This document shows positions 27,468-35,807 of a stretch of DNA of 64,000 nt, piece after piece (position 1 is the first letter of the stretch; the number at the start of each line of letters is the position of its first letter). The notes beneath the pieces were generated by a model that did no database searches, had not been told where the DNA came from, and saw only the letters and a program-made list of their open reading frames with translations. The position numbers were made by a program, and so were the translations under genes. Source of the DNA: an uncultured Rhodospirillaceae bacterium (GTDB taxonomy: Bacteria; Pseudomonadota; Alphaproteobacteria; Rhodospirillales; Casp-alpha2); assembly GCA_913030825.1 (NCBI GenBank), contig CAJWCU010000004.1, positions 62,001 to 126,000 on the forward strand, given 5' to 3'.

Positions 27468-28358
27468 CTAGTGCCGGATGACCTGAGACAGCAGCTGATA
27501 AAGCGTCATCAGCACCGTCTCCGGCGGCCGGTGGGTCATGTGGCGGGTCAGGCTCCAGCCGAAGGACCGCGCGACGGCGTCCAGTCCGGCCTGATGATGC
27601 GCCAGTTCTTCCGCATAGGCCTGACGGACGCTTTCGACGCGCCCGATCATGATCGTGCCCTCGCCTTCGGGCCCTTCGAATTCGACGCGGCCGTCGAACG
27701 GCAGTGTTTCCTCGGACGGGTCGAGAATCTGCACCAGATGGCCTTCGACCCCGTGGTCGGCCAGACGTGCGATCGCCGTGCGGGTCTCGTTGAGCGGCGC
27801 CAGGAAATCCCCGAACAGCACGACCCGCCCATGGCGCGGCACGAATTCGGGGCCCGGCAGGCTGGCCGTCTGGATGCCGTCGGGATGTTCCAGGATCGAA
27901 GCCAGCCGCAGCAGGGTGTTGCGCCCGGTCGCCGGGATCATCCCCGATCCCATCAGTGCCACCCGTTCGCCCGCACGGATCAAAAGCGACGTGAGGGCGA
28001 GGGTCAGCACCTTGGCCCGCCATCCCTTGGTGCCTTGATTGACGTCGGACGAATAATCCATGGACGGAGAGCCGTCGACCCAGAGCCAGACGGACTGCGC
28101 CGCCTCCCATTCCAATTCACGGACGTATACGGGATCGGACTTGGCCGATTGCCGCCAATCGATGGTCTGCGTCGAATCGCCGAATTCATAGCGCCGGAAC
28201 TGCCAGAACGTTTCGCCCTGGCCGACGCGCCGGCGGCCGTGCACGCCTTGGCTGACCGTGGACGCCACCCGTTCGGCGGCGACCAGCAACGCCGGCAGGC
28301 CCGCGGCCGCGGTTTCGGCCTCGTGATGCAGGTCGGGTCTGTCCAGCGGATCAGCCAT
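27468..28358 (-). CDS. DUF58 domain protein (VWA-type, MoxR partner)
   Basis: A 296-residue soluble protein. The DUF58 core RRYEFGDSTQTIDWRQSAKSDPVYVRELEWE (about 55-85) leads to a VWA metal site with an intact DxSxS (Asp95, Ser97, Ser99, in VDGSPSMDY). DUF58 proteins are regularly encoded next to MoxR AAA+ ATPases and are thought to be their clients or adaptors. It is 33 bases downstream of moxR and 19 upstream of the DUF4159 gene. Length and motifs are typical. Confidence 0.93.
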   Translation of the reverse strand: MADPLDRPDLHHEAETAAAGLPALLVAAERVASTVSQGVHGRRRVGQGETFWQFRRYEFGDSTQTIDWRQSAKSDPVYVRELEWEAAQSVWLWVDGSPSMDYSSDVNQGTKGWRAKVLTLALTSLLIRAGERVALMGSGMIPATGRNTLLRLASILEHPDGIQTASLPGPEFVPRHGRVVLFGDFLAPLNETRTAIARLADHGVEGHLVQILDPSEETLPFDGRVEFEGPEGEGTIMIGRVESVRQAYAEELAHHQAGLDAVARSFGWSLTRHMTHRPPETVLMTLYQLLSQVIRH

Positions 28359-28391
28359 GGATTTGCGTTCCGGTCAGCGCGTTTCCAGCTC

Positions 28392-29423
28392 CTATTCGAT
28401 GATATGGCAGAGGCGGTCGATGATCTGGCTGACGGACACGCCTTCGGCCCGCGCACCGAAGGTCAGTGCCATGCGGTGGCGCAGGATCGGCTGCGCCAGG
28501 GCGTAGACGTCTTCCAAAGACGGCGCCAGACGGCCCTGGATCATTGCCCGGGCGCGCACGCCCAGCATCATCGCCTGGCTCGCCCGGGGGCCGGGGCCCC
28601 AGGACACGTAATTACGGATTTCCGGCAGGTCCGAGGCGTCGGGACGCCCGGCGCGGACCAGCTTGAGGATCGCCTCGGCGACGCTTTCACCGACCGGCAC
28701 ATGTCGGACCAGCGATTGCGCGCGCATCAGGGCCTTGGGGTCCATGACTTTCTTGGCTTCGACGGAATCGGCCCCCGTGGTCTTGATCAGGATTTCGCGT
28801 TCCGTCTCCAGATCCGGATGGGTCACGTCGACCTGCATGAAGAAGCGGTCCAACTGCGCTTCCGGCAGGGGGTAGGTGCCTTCCTGTTCCAGCGGGTTCT
28901 GGGTCGCCAGGACATGGAACGGCTGCGGCAGGTCGTAGTACTGGCCGGCCACGGAGACCCGGTGTTCCTGCATGGCCTGCAACAAGGCCGATTGGGTGCG
29001 CGGGCTGGCGCGGTTGATTTCGTCGGCCATCAGCAATTGGCAGAACACGGGGCCCTTGACGAAGCGGAACGACCGCTTGCCGGTCTCGCTTTCTTCCAGG
29101 ACTTCCGAGCCCAGGATATCCGCCGGCATCAGATCGGGCGTGAACTGCACGCGCCGTTCCTCCATGCCGAAGACCTTGCCCAGCGTTTCCACCAAGCGCG
29201 TCTTGCCCAGGCCGGGCACGCCGACCAGCAGGCAGTGCCCGCCCGCCAGCAAGGTGATCAGCGATTCCTCGATCACCGTTTCCTGGCCGAAAATCACCCG
29301 GCCCACGCCTTCGCGGACCTTGGCCATGTCGTCGACGAGTCCGTCGATGGCGTCTACCAGATCGTCGGTGTTGCCACTGTCGCCGGTTGTCTTATTCTTG
29401 GAGTTCTTGGTGCTGGTCGTCAC
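28392..29423 (-). CDS. MoxR family AAA+ ATPase
   Basis: A 343-residue chaperone-like ATPase. Walker A GVPGLGKT is at residues 68-75 and Walker B LLMADEIN at 130-137, followed by the MoxR-typical NRASPRTQSALLQAMQEHRVSVAG and the sensor region ATQNPLEQEGTYPLPEAQLDRFFMQV. The start is GTG 29423 with GGAGG eight bases upstream; no ATG fits. MoxR proteins act with VWA-domain partners in folding or activating complexes. It leads a four-gene block with three VWA-like proteins. Divergent from the DUF1285 gene across 107 bases. Confidence 0.95.
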   Translation of the reverse strand: MTTSTKNSKNKTTGDSGNTDDLVDAIDGLVDDMAKVREGVGRVIFGQETVIEESLITLLAGGHCLLVGVPGLGKTRLVETLGKVFGMEERRVQFTPDLMPADILGSEVLEESETGKRSFRFVKGPVFCQLLMADEINRASPRTQSALLQAMQEHRVSVAGQYYDLPQPFHVLATQNPLEQEGTYPLPEAQLDRFFMQVDVTHPDLETEREILIKTTGADSVEAKKVMDPKALMRAQSLVRHVPVGESVAEAILKLVRAGRPDASDLPEIRNYVSWGPGPRASQAMMLGVRARAMIQGRLAPSLEDVYALAQPILRHRMALTFGARAEGVSVSQIIDRLCHIIE

Positions 29424-29530
29424 GGAAAGCGCCTCCGTTCAAGAAACGGCGCGACGGGGCTGATCCCGCCCGCCAACAAACATCGCGTAACTAGAGACCG
29501 CGTAGCTGGGAATAGCGTATCACCGAAACC

Positions 29531-30115
29531 ATGTCCGAAAACACTCCGGATCTTAGCTCTTTCATCGGCGACGCCGCGCCCGGCGGCGAAGCCCCCGCAC
29601 CCGTCGGGATCGCCTTGCGTCCGAAACAGACGCTGTGCGGCGATATCGACATGCGCATCGGCCTGGACGGTACCTGGTATTATGCCTCCTCGCCCATCGG
29701 GCGGAAAGAATTGGTCAAACTGTTCTCCACGGTCCTGCACCGGGACGACGCGGGCGATCATTGGCTGATCACCCCCGCCGAGGTCTGCCGAATCCAGGTC
29801 GACGACGCCCCCTATTTGGCGGTCGAGGCCATAGTCGAAGGGTCCGGCAAGGACCAAAAAATCACTCTCAGGACAAATATTGACCAAACCGTGGCAATCG
29901 GCGCCGATCATCCGCTTCGGGTCGAGGTCGACCCGGAAACCCTGGAACCGCGCCCTTATGTCGGCTTGGAACGGGGATTGGAGGCGCGCCTGACGCGGTC
30001 GGTCTATTACCAACTGGTTGAACTTGCGGTTGAAGAAACGGTCGAAGGCGCGAATATCTACGGTATATGGAGTGAGGGCCGGTTTTTTTCCATCGGCCGT
30101 CTGGAACAAGAATAA
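29531..30115 (+). CDS. DUF1285 domain protein
   Basis: A 194-residue soluble protein. It shows the DUF1285 pattern: GDIDMRIGLDGTWYYASSPIGRKELVKLFSTVLHRDDAGDHWLITPAEVCRIQVDDAPYLAVE, then a second half about nucleoside-like contacts that ends RFFSIGRLE. Structures of the family show a two-domain fold of unknown function. It heads a + strand operon with the NUDIX hydrolase 22 bases later, and the pairing with the divergent MoxR block recurs in alphaproteobacteria. Confidence 0.9.
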   Translation: MSENTPDLSSFIGDAAPGGEAPAPVGIALRPKQTLCGDIDMRIGLDGTWYYASSPIGRKELVKLFSTVLHRDDAGDHWLITPAEVCRIQVDDAPYLAVEAIVEGSGKDQKITLRTNIDQTVAIGADHPLRVEVDPETLEPRPYVGLERGLEARLTRSVYYQLVELAVEETVEGANIYGIWSEGRFFSIGRLEQE

Positions 30116-30137
30116 TGATGGCGAGGATCGGGAAGAG

Positions 30138-30809
30138 ATGACGGTGGACCTGAGCCCGGATTGGCTGATCGACCGGTTCCGGTCCTTGGACCTGGATCCG
30201 GACATGCAGCGCGGCGACCATGACCTGAACCCGGGCATGACCGTGCTGGACGATCTGACCCCGGCCGCAGTGCTGGTCCCCCTGGTCGCCCACGCGGCGC
30301 GGGTCACGACCCTGTTCACCCAGCGGACTTCGCACCTAAAACATCACGCGGGCCAGATCAGCTTTCCCGGCGGTCATGCTGATCCGGAAGACGACGACGC
30401 CGTCGATACGGCGCTGCGCGAGATGGAAGAAGAAGTCGGCCTGCACCGCCGCCAAATCCGCGTCATCGGCCAGTTGGATCCTTACATCACGCGGACCGGG
30501 TTTTCCGTGATCCCCGTTGTCGGTCTGATCGAGCCGCCGTTCGACGTTTCTCCCGACCCGAACGAGGTCGAGGACGTGTTCGAAGTGCCGCTCGATTTTC
30601 TGATGAACCCGGCAAATCATCAGCGCCACCGGCGCGAGGTTAACGGCACCCGCCGCGATTTCTACGCCATGCCTTATGGCGAACGCTTCATCTGGGGCGC
30701 CACGGCGGGAATGGTGAAGAATCTCTACGACGTGCTGGTCGGCGGCGGGCCGGACCCGAACTTCCGCCGCGATTTCCAGGGTGTCCGCCCGTCGGCGGGG
30801 AGCGATTGA
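30138..30809 (+). CDS. NUDIX hydrolase, CoA pyrophosphatase-like
   Basis: A 223-residue hydrolase. The NuCoA signature TLFTQRTSHLKHHAGQISFPGGH precedes the Nudix box GGHADPEDDDAVDTALREMEEEVG. Such enzymes split CoA and its derivatives to 3',5'-ADP and phosphopantetheine. The frame extends into the DUF1285 gene, but ATG 30138 with a GGAAGAG site is the better start. Its stop overlaps the next start by one base, so translation of the two is probably coupled. Confidence 0.92.
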   Translation: MTVDLSPDWLIDRFRSLDLDPDMQRGDHDLNPGMTVLDDLTPAAVLVPLVAHAARVTTLFTQRTSHLKHHAGQISFPGGHADPEDDDAVDTALREMEEEVGLHRRQIRVIGQLDPYITRTGFSVIPVVGLIEPPFDVSPDPNEVEDVFEVPLDFLMNPANHQRHRREVNGTRRDFYAMPYGERFIWGATAGMVKNLYDVLVGGGPDPNFRRDFQGVRPSAGSD

Positions 30810-31087
30810 TGGTTCGTCTGCTGATCAATTACGTCCTGCCCCTGGTTCTGCCGACAGCGGCCTATCTCGCCTGGGTTTGGTACTATCGCAAACGGGCCGA
30901 AGCGCTGGGCGGCGTGCCCCCGGAAGTCACCCGGGGCGGGTTGTTCTGGTGCCTGGTGATCGGCCTGGGCCTGATGATCGGCGGTCTGGTGGCGTTGGCC
31001 GCCCTGACCGGGGCCGACCCGGGCGAGGGCGGGTATCAGTCGCCACGCCTGGAAGACGGCCGTATTATCCCGCCCAAGTTCAATTGA
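30809..31087 (+). CDS. Small membrane protein (DUF6111-like)
   Basis: A 92-residue protein with two hydrophobic helices (about 6-24 and 45-67) and a short polar tail ending SPRLEDGRIIPPKFN. It lies between the NUDIX and CCA-transferase genes and overlaps the NUDIX stop (TGATG). Alphaproteobacteria often carry a protein of this size and shape at this place, which I tentatively equate with DUF6111. Function unknown. Confidence 0.75.
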   Translation: MVRLLINYVLPLVLPTAAYLAWVWYYRKRAEALGGVPPEVTRGGLFWCLVIGLGLMIGGLVALAALTGADPGEGGYQSPRLEDGRIIPPKFN

Positions 31088-31118
31088 TCGGCCCGACCCG
31101 TGGGCCGGGTGACAGGGT

Positions 31119-32453
31119 GTGACGGTGGAAGACGAATACGTCGAAATCCGGGGAATCTCGCGCGAGCCGCTGGGTAAGCTGGCGGTTCAGGGTTGGCTCG
31201 CCTGGCCCGAGACCGATGCCGTGGTCGCGGCCCTGACCAAGGACGGGGCGGAGGTTCGCTTCGTTGGCGGCTGCGTGCGCGACGCCGTGGCCCGCCGTCA
31301 GCCGGCGGGCGATGCCGTCGATATCGACATGGCGACGCCGTTGGCGCCCGAGGACGTCATGGCGCGATTGGAGACAGCGAATATTCGGGTCATCCCCACG
31401 GGCCTCAAACACGGCACGGTAACCGCCGTCGTCGGCGACCGTAAATTCGAGATCACGACGCTGCGCCGCGACACCGAAACCGACGGCCGCCATGCCCGGG
31501 TCGAGTTCACCGACGATTGGATCGAGGACGCCCGGCGCCGAGATTTCACGTTCAACGCCATGTCCTGCAATCCCCAGGGCGACGTCTACGACCCGTTCGA
31601 AGGCATGCCGGACCTGGCCCATGGCATCGTCCGTTTCGTCGGGCGCGCCGATGAACGGGTGCGCGAGGACTATCTGCGCATCCTCCGGTTCTTCAGGTTC
31701 TGGGGGGCGTACGGACGGCCGCCGGCGAACGCCAATGCACTTGCCGCCTGCCGCGCCCATGCGGCCAAGCTGAGCGAGCTTTCCGGCGAGCGCGTGCGCG
31801 AGGAGCTTTTGAAAATTCTCGCCGTGCCGCAACCGGCCGAGGTGATTCTTATGATGCGCGGCTACGGCGTGTTGGACCAGATCCTGCCCGAGGCCGGGCA
31901 GGTCACGCGGCTGCGTCTGATCAATTGGCTGACGACACGGGCGGTGGTGTTGGACGGCGTCGCGCCCGACGGCCTGCGTAATCTGGCGGCCTTGCTGGAC
32001 ACCGACGCCGAGGGGGCCGCCGGGGTGGCGGCGCGTCTGCGCCTGTCCAATGCACAGACGGATCGGCTGATCACCCTTGTCGCTCCTGAGGAGAAGCCGT
32101 CGCCGGACCTGGGGGACGTCGACCGAGAGAAGCTGTTGCGTCACATCGGGACGGAGACCTTCCGCGATCTGGTGTTGCTCGGATGGGCCGACGAGATGGG
32201 CGGAATGACGCGCCTGCCCAGTGCGCGGGCCGCGGCATGGACCGAATTGCTGGCCTGGGCGCTGGCCTGGGAGGGGGCGGCGTTTCCGCTCAAAGGCCAG
32301 GACCTGCTCGATTTGGGGGTTGCCCCGGGGCCGCGCGTGGGCGAGGTTTTGAAACGGGTTGAAACCTGGTGGGCGGACGGCGGCTATTCGGCGGACCGGG
32401 GTGCCTGTCTGGATCTGGCCCGCAGAATCATCGGGGGAGACCATCCGACATGA
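31119..32453 (+). CDS. CCA tRNA nucleotidyltransferase / poly(A) polymerase family
   Basis: A 444-residue class II nucleotidyltransferase. Motif A is seen as RFVGGCVRDAVARR followed by DIDMAT, the two Asp being the metal ligands; RRRDFTFNAMSCNPQGDVYDPFEG and VREDYLRILRFFRFWGAYG are the ribose and base-recognition motifs. It adds or repairs the 3'-CCA of tRNA. Both candidate starts are GTG (31119 and 31125). Its stop overlaps the SGNH gene start by four bases. Confidence 0.93.
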   Translation: MTVEDEYVEIRGISREPLGKLAVQGWLAWPETDAVVAALTKDGAEVRFVGGCVRDAVARRQPAGDAVDIDMATPLAPEDVMARLETANIRVIPTGLKHGTVTAVVGDRKFEITTLRRDTETDGRHARVEFTDDWIEDARRRDFTFNAMSCNPQGDVYDPFEGMPDLAHGIVRFVGRADERVREDYLRILRFFRFWGAYGRPPANANALAACRAHAAKLSELSGERVREELLKILAVPQPAEVILMMRGYGVLDQILPEAGQVTRLRLINWLTTRAVVLDGVAPDGLRNLAALLDTDAEGAAGVAARLRLSNAQTDRLITLVAPEEKPSPDLGDVDREKLLRHIGTETFRDLVLLGWADEMGGMTRLPSARAAAWTELLAWALAWEGAAFPLKGQDLLDLGVAPGPRVGEVLKRVETWWADGGYSADRGACLDLARRIIGGDHPT

Positions 32454-33094
32454 CGACCATGCGTATCTGTTTCGTGGGCGACAGTCTGACCAACGGCACG
32501 GGCGATGCGGCCTTTCTGGGTTGGCCGGGGCGGTTGTGCCGCCGCGAGGTCCAGGCCGGGAACGACATCACCTGCTACAACCTAGGTATCCGCGCCGAGA
32601 CCACGGAAATGATCCGCGCGCGCTGGCGAGCCGAATGCGAGCCGCGCCTGCCCGAGGTTTTTCCGGGGGCCTTGGTCTTCGCCTTCGGGACGAACGACAC
32701 GGCGGTGGAGGACGGCGCGCCCCGCGTCGCGTTCGACCGCACGCTGGAAAACGCGCGGTCGATGATCGCCGAGGCCATGGATTGGAAGCCGACCTTGTGG
32801 ATCGGCCCACCGCCGATCGACGAGAGCCGCCAGCCGTTCCAGGCCGGGCCGGGCGCGCCGGTGCGCGATTTTCAGAACGCCCGCATCGCAGAGATGTCGG
32901 ATACCTTCGCCGAAATCGCGGCGGAAATGGGTGTGCCCTACCTTGATCTGTTCACGCCGCTGTCCGCCGACAGCGACTGGGGCCAGTCTTTTGCGGCGGG
33001 GGACGGCGTGCATCCGCCCGACAACGGTTACGCGATCATCGCCGAGCGGGTCGCCGGCTGGGATTATTGGCGGAGCTGGTTTCCCGGCGCGTGA
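32450..33094 (+). CDS. SGNH/GDSL-type esterase
   Basis: A 214-residue hydrolase without signal peptide. Block I is FVGDSLTNGTG with the catalytic Ser; the oxyanion Gly and Asn are in NLGIRAET and FGTNDTA; the Asp-His pair is in GDGVHPPDNGY near the end. The family includes lipases, thioesterases and arylesterases, so the substrate is open. ATG 32450 overlaps the stop of the CCA-transferase gene, making it the last gene of this operon. Confidence 0.87.
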   Translation: MTTMRICFVGDSLTNGTGDAAFLGWPGRLCRREVQAGNDITCYNLGIRAETTEMIRARWRAECEPRLPEVFPGALVFAFGTNDTAVEDGAPRVAFDRTLENARSMIAEAMDWKPTLWIGPPPIDESRQPFQAGPGAPVRDFQNARIAEMSDTFAEIAAEMGVPYLDLFTPLSADSDWGQSFAAGDGVHPPDNGYAIIAERVAGWDYWRSWFPGA

Positions 33095-33101
33095 CGGCGA
33101 C

Positions 33102-33132
33102 TTGAACGTTCGGTGATGCGGGCCGGTATATG
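33102..33132 (+). promoter_or_regulatory. Candidate promoter for the PAS protein gene
   Basis: TTGAAC (33102-33107) and TATATG (33127-33132) are separated by 19 bases, so a start site near 33139 would include the whole folded leader. A second candidate -35, the perfect TTGACA at 33145-33150, has only a poor -10 (GAGCAT, 33168) and would start inside the leader. The choice between the two matters for the hairpin described at 33173. Confidence 0.35.
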
Positions 33133-33172
33133 ACCTCCGGCTAGTTGACAGTTTCTGGACCAAAGGCGAGCA

Positions 33173-33255
33173 TTCCTGCCTTCGCGACCTCGCGCGCGAG
33201 GCCAAATATTTGGCGAATACTGAAAACGAGATGTCGGTAACAGTAACGGCAGGAA
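33173..33255 (+). promoter_or_regulatory. Structured leader that can mask the PAS gene ribosome binding site
   Basis: TTCCTGCC (33173-33180) is the perfect complement of GGCAGGAA (33248-33255), which contains the AGGAAA ribosome site placed eight bases before ATG 33265. Enclosed are two adjoining perfect 14-base palindromes, CCTCGCGCGCGAGG (33188-33201) and GCCAAATATTTGGC (33201-33214), sharing one base. This could be an RNA switch or a protein operator region. Confidence 0.45.
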
Positions 33256-33264
33256 ACAACCGGA

Positions 33265-33807
33265 ATGGTTGAAATTGTCAGTGTCCCCTTGTCATTGGAT
33301 GACCTCGCGGCGGCGGAACTCCAGGAAATGCTCGCCTATTGGCAGGGGCTTGCACGGGACCGCGTTGCGCCGTCATGGCACGAGGTCGAGCCCCTGGAAA
33401 TGCCGGCCAAGCTGTTGCCCTACCTGACGGTCGTCGAGGTGCATCAATCGCCGCTCGACTTCGTTTACGTATTCTATGGAACCGGGCACCTGGCGCTGAA
33501 GGCGCGCGACCTGACGGGCCATTCCATCAACGACACGCTGCCCGGTGAGAATTGCCCCATCGTCTTCGAACAGTACCGCCGCACTTTGAAGGCTCGTAAG
33601 CCGATGGCTTTCCGCCGCCGGGTCACCGATACGGACATGGCGACCGAACCCACGCAGACGACTTTGCGCCTGCCGCTGTCGGCGGATGGCGAGACGATTA
33701 ATTGGATCATGTCGCTGAGCGACTTGCGGGGCAGCCCGGAAATGCGCGGGTTCTATCAGACCTATGGCCGGGAACGGCCGTTTCGGGCACTGGCCGCCGC
33801 GCGCTGA
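33265..33807 (+). CDS. PAS domain protein (PAS_5 type)
   Basis: A 180-residue single-domain protein. The layout matches the alphaproteobacterial PAS_5 group: an N-terminal helix (ELQEMLAYWQGLARDRVAPSWHEVEPLEMPAKLLPYLTVVEV), a core with FVYVFYGTGHLALKARDLTGHSINDTLP, and a last strand set TTLRLPLSADGETINWIMSL. It has no output domain. A paralogue is encoded at 59255. Ligand and partner are unknown. Its leader contains a possible ribosome-site-masking stem. Confidence 0.82.
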   Translation: MVEIVSVPLSLDDLAAAELQEMLAYWQGLARDRVAPSWHEVEPLEMPAKLLPYLTVVEVHQSPLDFVYVFYGTGHLALKARDLTGHSINDTLPGENCPIVFEQYRRTLKARKPMAFRRRVTDTDMATEPTQTTLRLPLSADGETINWIMSLSDLRGSPEMRGFYQTYGRERPFRALAAAR

Positions 33808-33815
33808 CGGCGCCG

Positions 33816-35357
33816 TCAGAACCGTTTCAACCAATCCGATACGATGGCCTCTTCGACCCGTTCGGCCGCGTCGATCCATGCTTGGGCTCGGGCCTGTTCT
33901 TCGGGCGCGTCGCGGTCGGCGTCGCTCAGGGCGTCATAAGCCGCCCGCGCCGCCGGGTCTGCGATGTACAGGGCGAAGGCACGGGTCCGCCCGGCGCCGT
34001 CCATCAAGTAGCCGACCAATCCCTTGGCGTAATGCATGGTCCCGGTCTTGGCCCAAAGGCGTCCGACGGCGTCCTCGGTCAGAAAGCGGTCGCGGAAGGC
34101 CCGGCGGAACCCGGCCGCCGGCAGGAAACTGGCGAAGGGCCAGCCGCCGTACCGCCGGCCCTGGGCGAAGCGTAGAACCGCCGCCATCTGTGCCGCCGTG
34201 ACCCGGGATTTGCGGCTCAGCCCCGAATGGTTGCGTAGCCGCCAACCCATCCAATCCACCCCGCCGAGACGGGCCGTGACGGCCTGGTGCAACCAGCCGG
34301 ATAGCGCGCCGGCGGAGGCCTCGAGGTTTTCCGGGCGGCCCTTGTAGAGGCGCGTCGCCGTCAGGCCGATCAGTTCGGCGACCAGGTTGTTGGAATGTTG
34401 CAGGCCAAGGCGGACGACCTCCGACAGGGGCAGGCCCAAAACCTGCGCGACCGGTGCCGCGCCTTTGGGAGCCGTCCCCGCTTCGGGCGGGGGCAGGGCA
34501 ATCCCGACCTGTCCGGCGAGACGACGGAACAAAGCCGCCGTAGCACGGCCCGGATCCTTTACCGGCAGGAACCGGTCCCCGGTTCCGGGGGCGTCCCCGG
34601 CCAGACGCCAGGTGTCGTCGTCGGCGGTTCGACCGTCCCATGTGACCTCGCGGCCCGCGCCTTCGGCGCCGGATGCCGGGCGAACCCTGAACTGGGCGAG
34701 CGGCGGCAGATGTTGGGTTTGCGGCGCCTCTTCGCCGTCCCGCCACAACAGCCGCCATTGATTGAAGTCGACCGCAAGGGCGCCGATACCAGGGTTGTAG
34801 CGGGCCTCCGCCGGTTGGTCCGGTTCGATGGAGGGCTGTTCGGGGAGAAGGCTGGTGTCGTAGAGCAAGCGGCCCGTGACTCGGCGCAGCCCCAGATCAT
34901 GCAGTCGCTGGCCCAGGCCCAACAAGTCCTGGGGGCCGAGCAGGGGATCGCCGCCGCCTTTCAGGATCAGGTCGCCATTCAGGACGCCGTCGGCGTCCGG
35001 TGTCCCCGTCGCCAGAAGGCGGGTCGCGAAGCGATAATCGGGCCCGAGCAATTCCAGGGCGGCGATCATCGTTGCTGCCTTGGCGGTCGAGGCCGGAATC
35101 ATCGGCCGGTCGGCCGCCTTGACCGCGATCTTGGCCCCCGTTTCTCCATCGAGCAGGGCATAGGAGACGATCGCGTCGGGCCCGAGGGCGCCTATCGGGT
35201 CCGGCCGTTCGCCGGATACGCCGATGCCGGGGGTGCCGGTGCAGGCCGCGGACAACAGGCCGGCGGCCAGACACAGCATCGCCGCCCGCAGCCGGCCCGC
35301 CCTCGCAGGGCGGCGGCCAAGGTGTTGAATTGGTTTAACTTGCGGTGATCCGTCCAT
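33816..35357 (-). CDS. dacB: D-alanyl-D-alanine carboxypeptidase/endopeptidase (PBP4 class)
   Basis: A 513-residue class C low-molecular-mass penicillin-binding protein that trims or opens peptidoglycan cross-links. The active-site motifs are SxxK (Ser90-Lys93, PASTAKAATM), SxN (LQHSNNLVAEL) and KTG (LWAKTGTMHYAKG). The N-terminus is a lipoprotein-like signal with LSAAC (Cys39), so it may be membrane anchored. A TTG lies six codons upstream; ATG 35357 is used here, without a good ribosome site, so the start is uncertain. It is divergent from a small conserved gene only 41 bases away. Confidence 0.9.
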   Translation of the reverse strand: MDGSPQVKPIQHLGRRPARAGRLRAAMLCLAAGLLSAACTGTPGIGVSGERPDPIGALGPDAIVSYALLDGETGAKIAVKAADRPMIPASTAKAATMIAALELLGPDYRFATRLLATGTPDADGVLNGDLILKGGGDPLLGPQDLLGLGQRLHDLGLRRVTGRLLYDTSLLPEQPSIEPDQPAEARYNPGIGALAVDFNQWRLLWRDGEEAPQTQHLPPLAQFRVRPASGAEGAGREVTWDGRTADDDTWRLAGDAPGTGDRFLPVKDPGRATAALFRRLAGQVGIALPPPEAGTAPKGAAPVAQVLGLPLSEVVRLGLQHSNNLVAELIGLTATRLYKGRPENLEASAGALSGWLHQAVTARLGGVDWMGWRLRNHSGLSRKSRVTAAQMAAVLRFAQGRRYGGWPFASFLPAAGFRRAFRDRFLTEDAVGRLWAKTGTMHYAKGLVGYLMDGAGRTRAFALYIADPAARAAYDALSDADRDAPEEQARAQAWIDAAERVEEAIVSDWLKRF

Positions 35358-35398
35358 TACAATCACAGCCAACAATAACCGCCAGATTGGAGGGATGC

Positions 35399-35785
35399 AT
35401 GCCCTATGTGGTGCGCGACGGCGAGGGGAACGTACGGGCCGTGTTCGATACCCCCGTCGAAGGTGCGGAAGAGGTCGCGCCCGACGATCCGGGGCTTGCC
35501 GCCTTCGTCAATCAGAACGCCCAGACCGGCATGGTCCTGGACGAGTGGGTCGAATCGGATTTGGCCCTCGTCCGTGTCGTCGAAGACGTGGTCGAGGTTC
35601 TGATCGACAAGGGCGTGTTCATGTTCAACGAACTTCCGGCCGGCGCGCAGAAGAAGCTGAATACCCGGCGCGGCCGTCGTAAGGAAATGGACTTGATGGA
35701 AAGCCTGTTCGGTGAAATGGCCTTGCCGGAAGACGAGGACCCGAGCGGCGGCCAAGACTCCGGCGGCGGCGGTTCCATCCTCTGA
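35399..35785 (+). CDS. Conserved hypothetical protein
   Basis: A 128-residue soluble protein, MPYVVRDGEGNVRAVF at the start, an acidic middle (DEWVESDLALVRVVEDVVEVLIDKGVFMFNELP) and a basic segment QKKLNTRRGRRKEMDL before a Gly/Ser-rich end. Small proteins with this start are widespread in proteobacteria, but no function is known to me. GGAGGG gives a good ribosome site for ATG 35399. It is divergent from the PBP4 gene with just 41 bases between, so their promoters must overlap. Confidence 0.75.
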   Translation: MPYVVRDGEGNVRAVFDTPVEGAEEVAPDDPGLAAFVNQNAQTGMVLDEWVESDLALVRVVEDVVEVLIDKGVFMFNELPAGAQKKLNTRRGRRKEMDLMESLFGEMALPEDEDPSGGQDSGGGGSIL

Positions 35786-35807
35786 TCGCGGATCGGCGGA
35801 CGGCAGC

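Noticed and set aside
27198-29768. An 856-codon open frame on the + strand
   Set aside because: It is antisense to the MoxR and DUF58 genes, has low-complexity Arg/Gly/Gln-rich composition and no recognisable domain.
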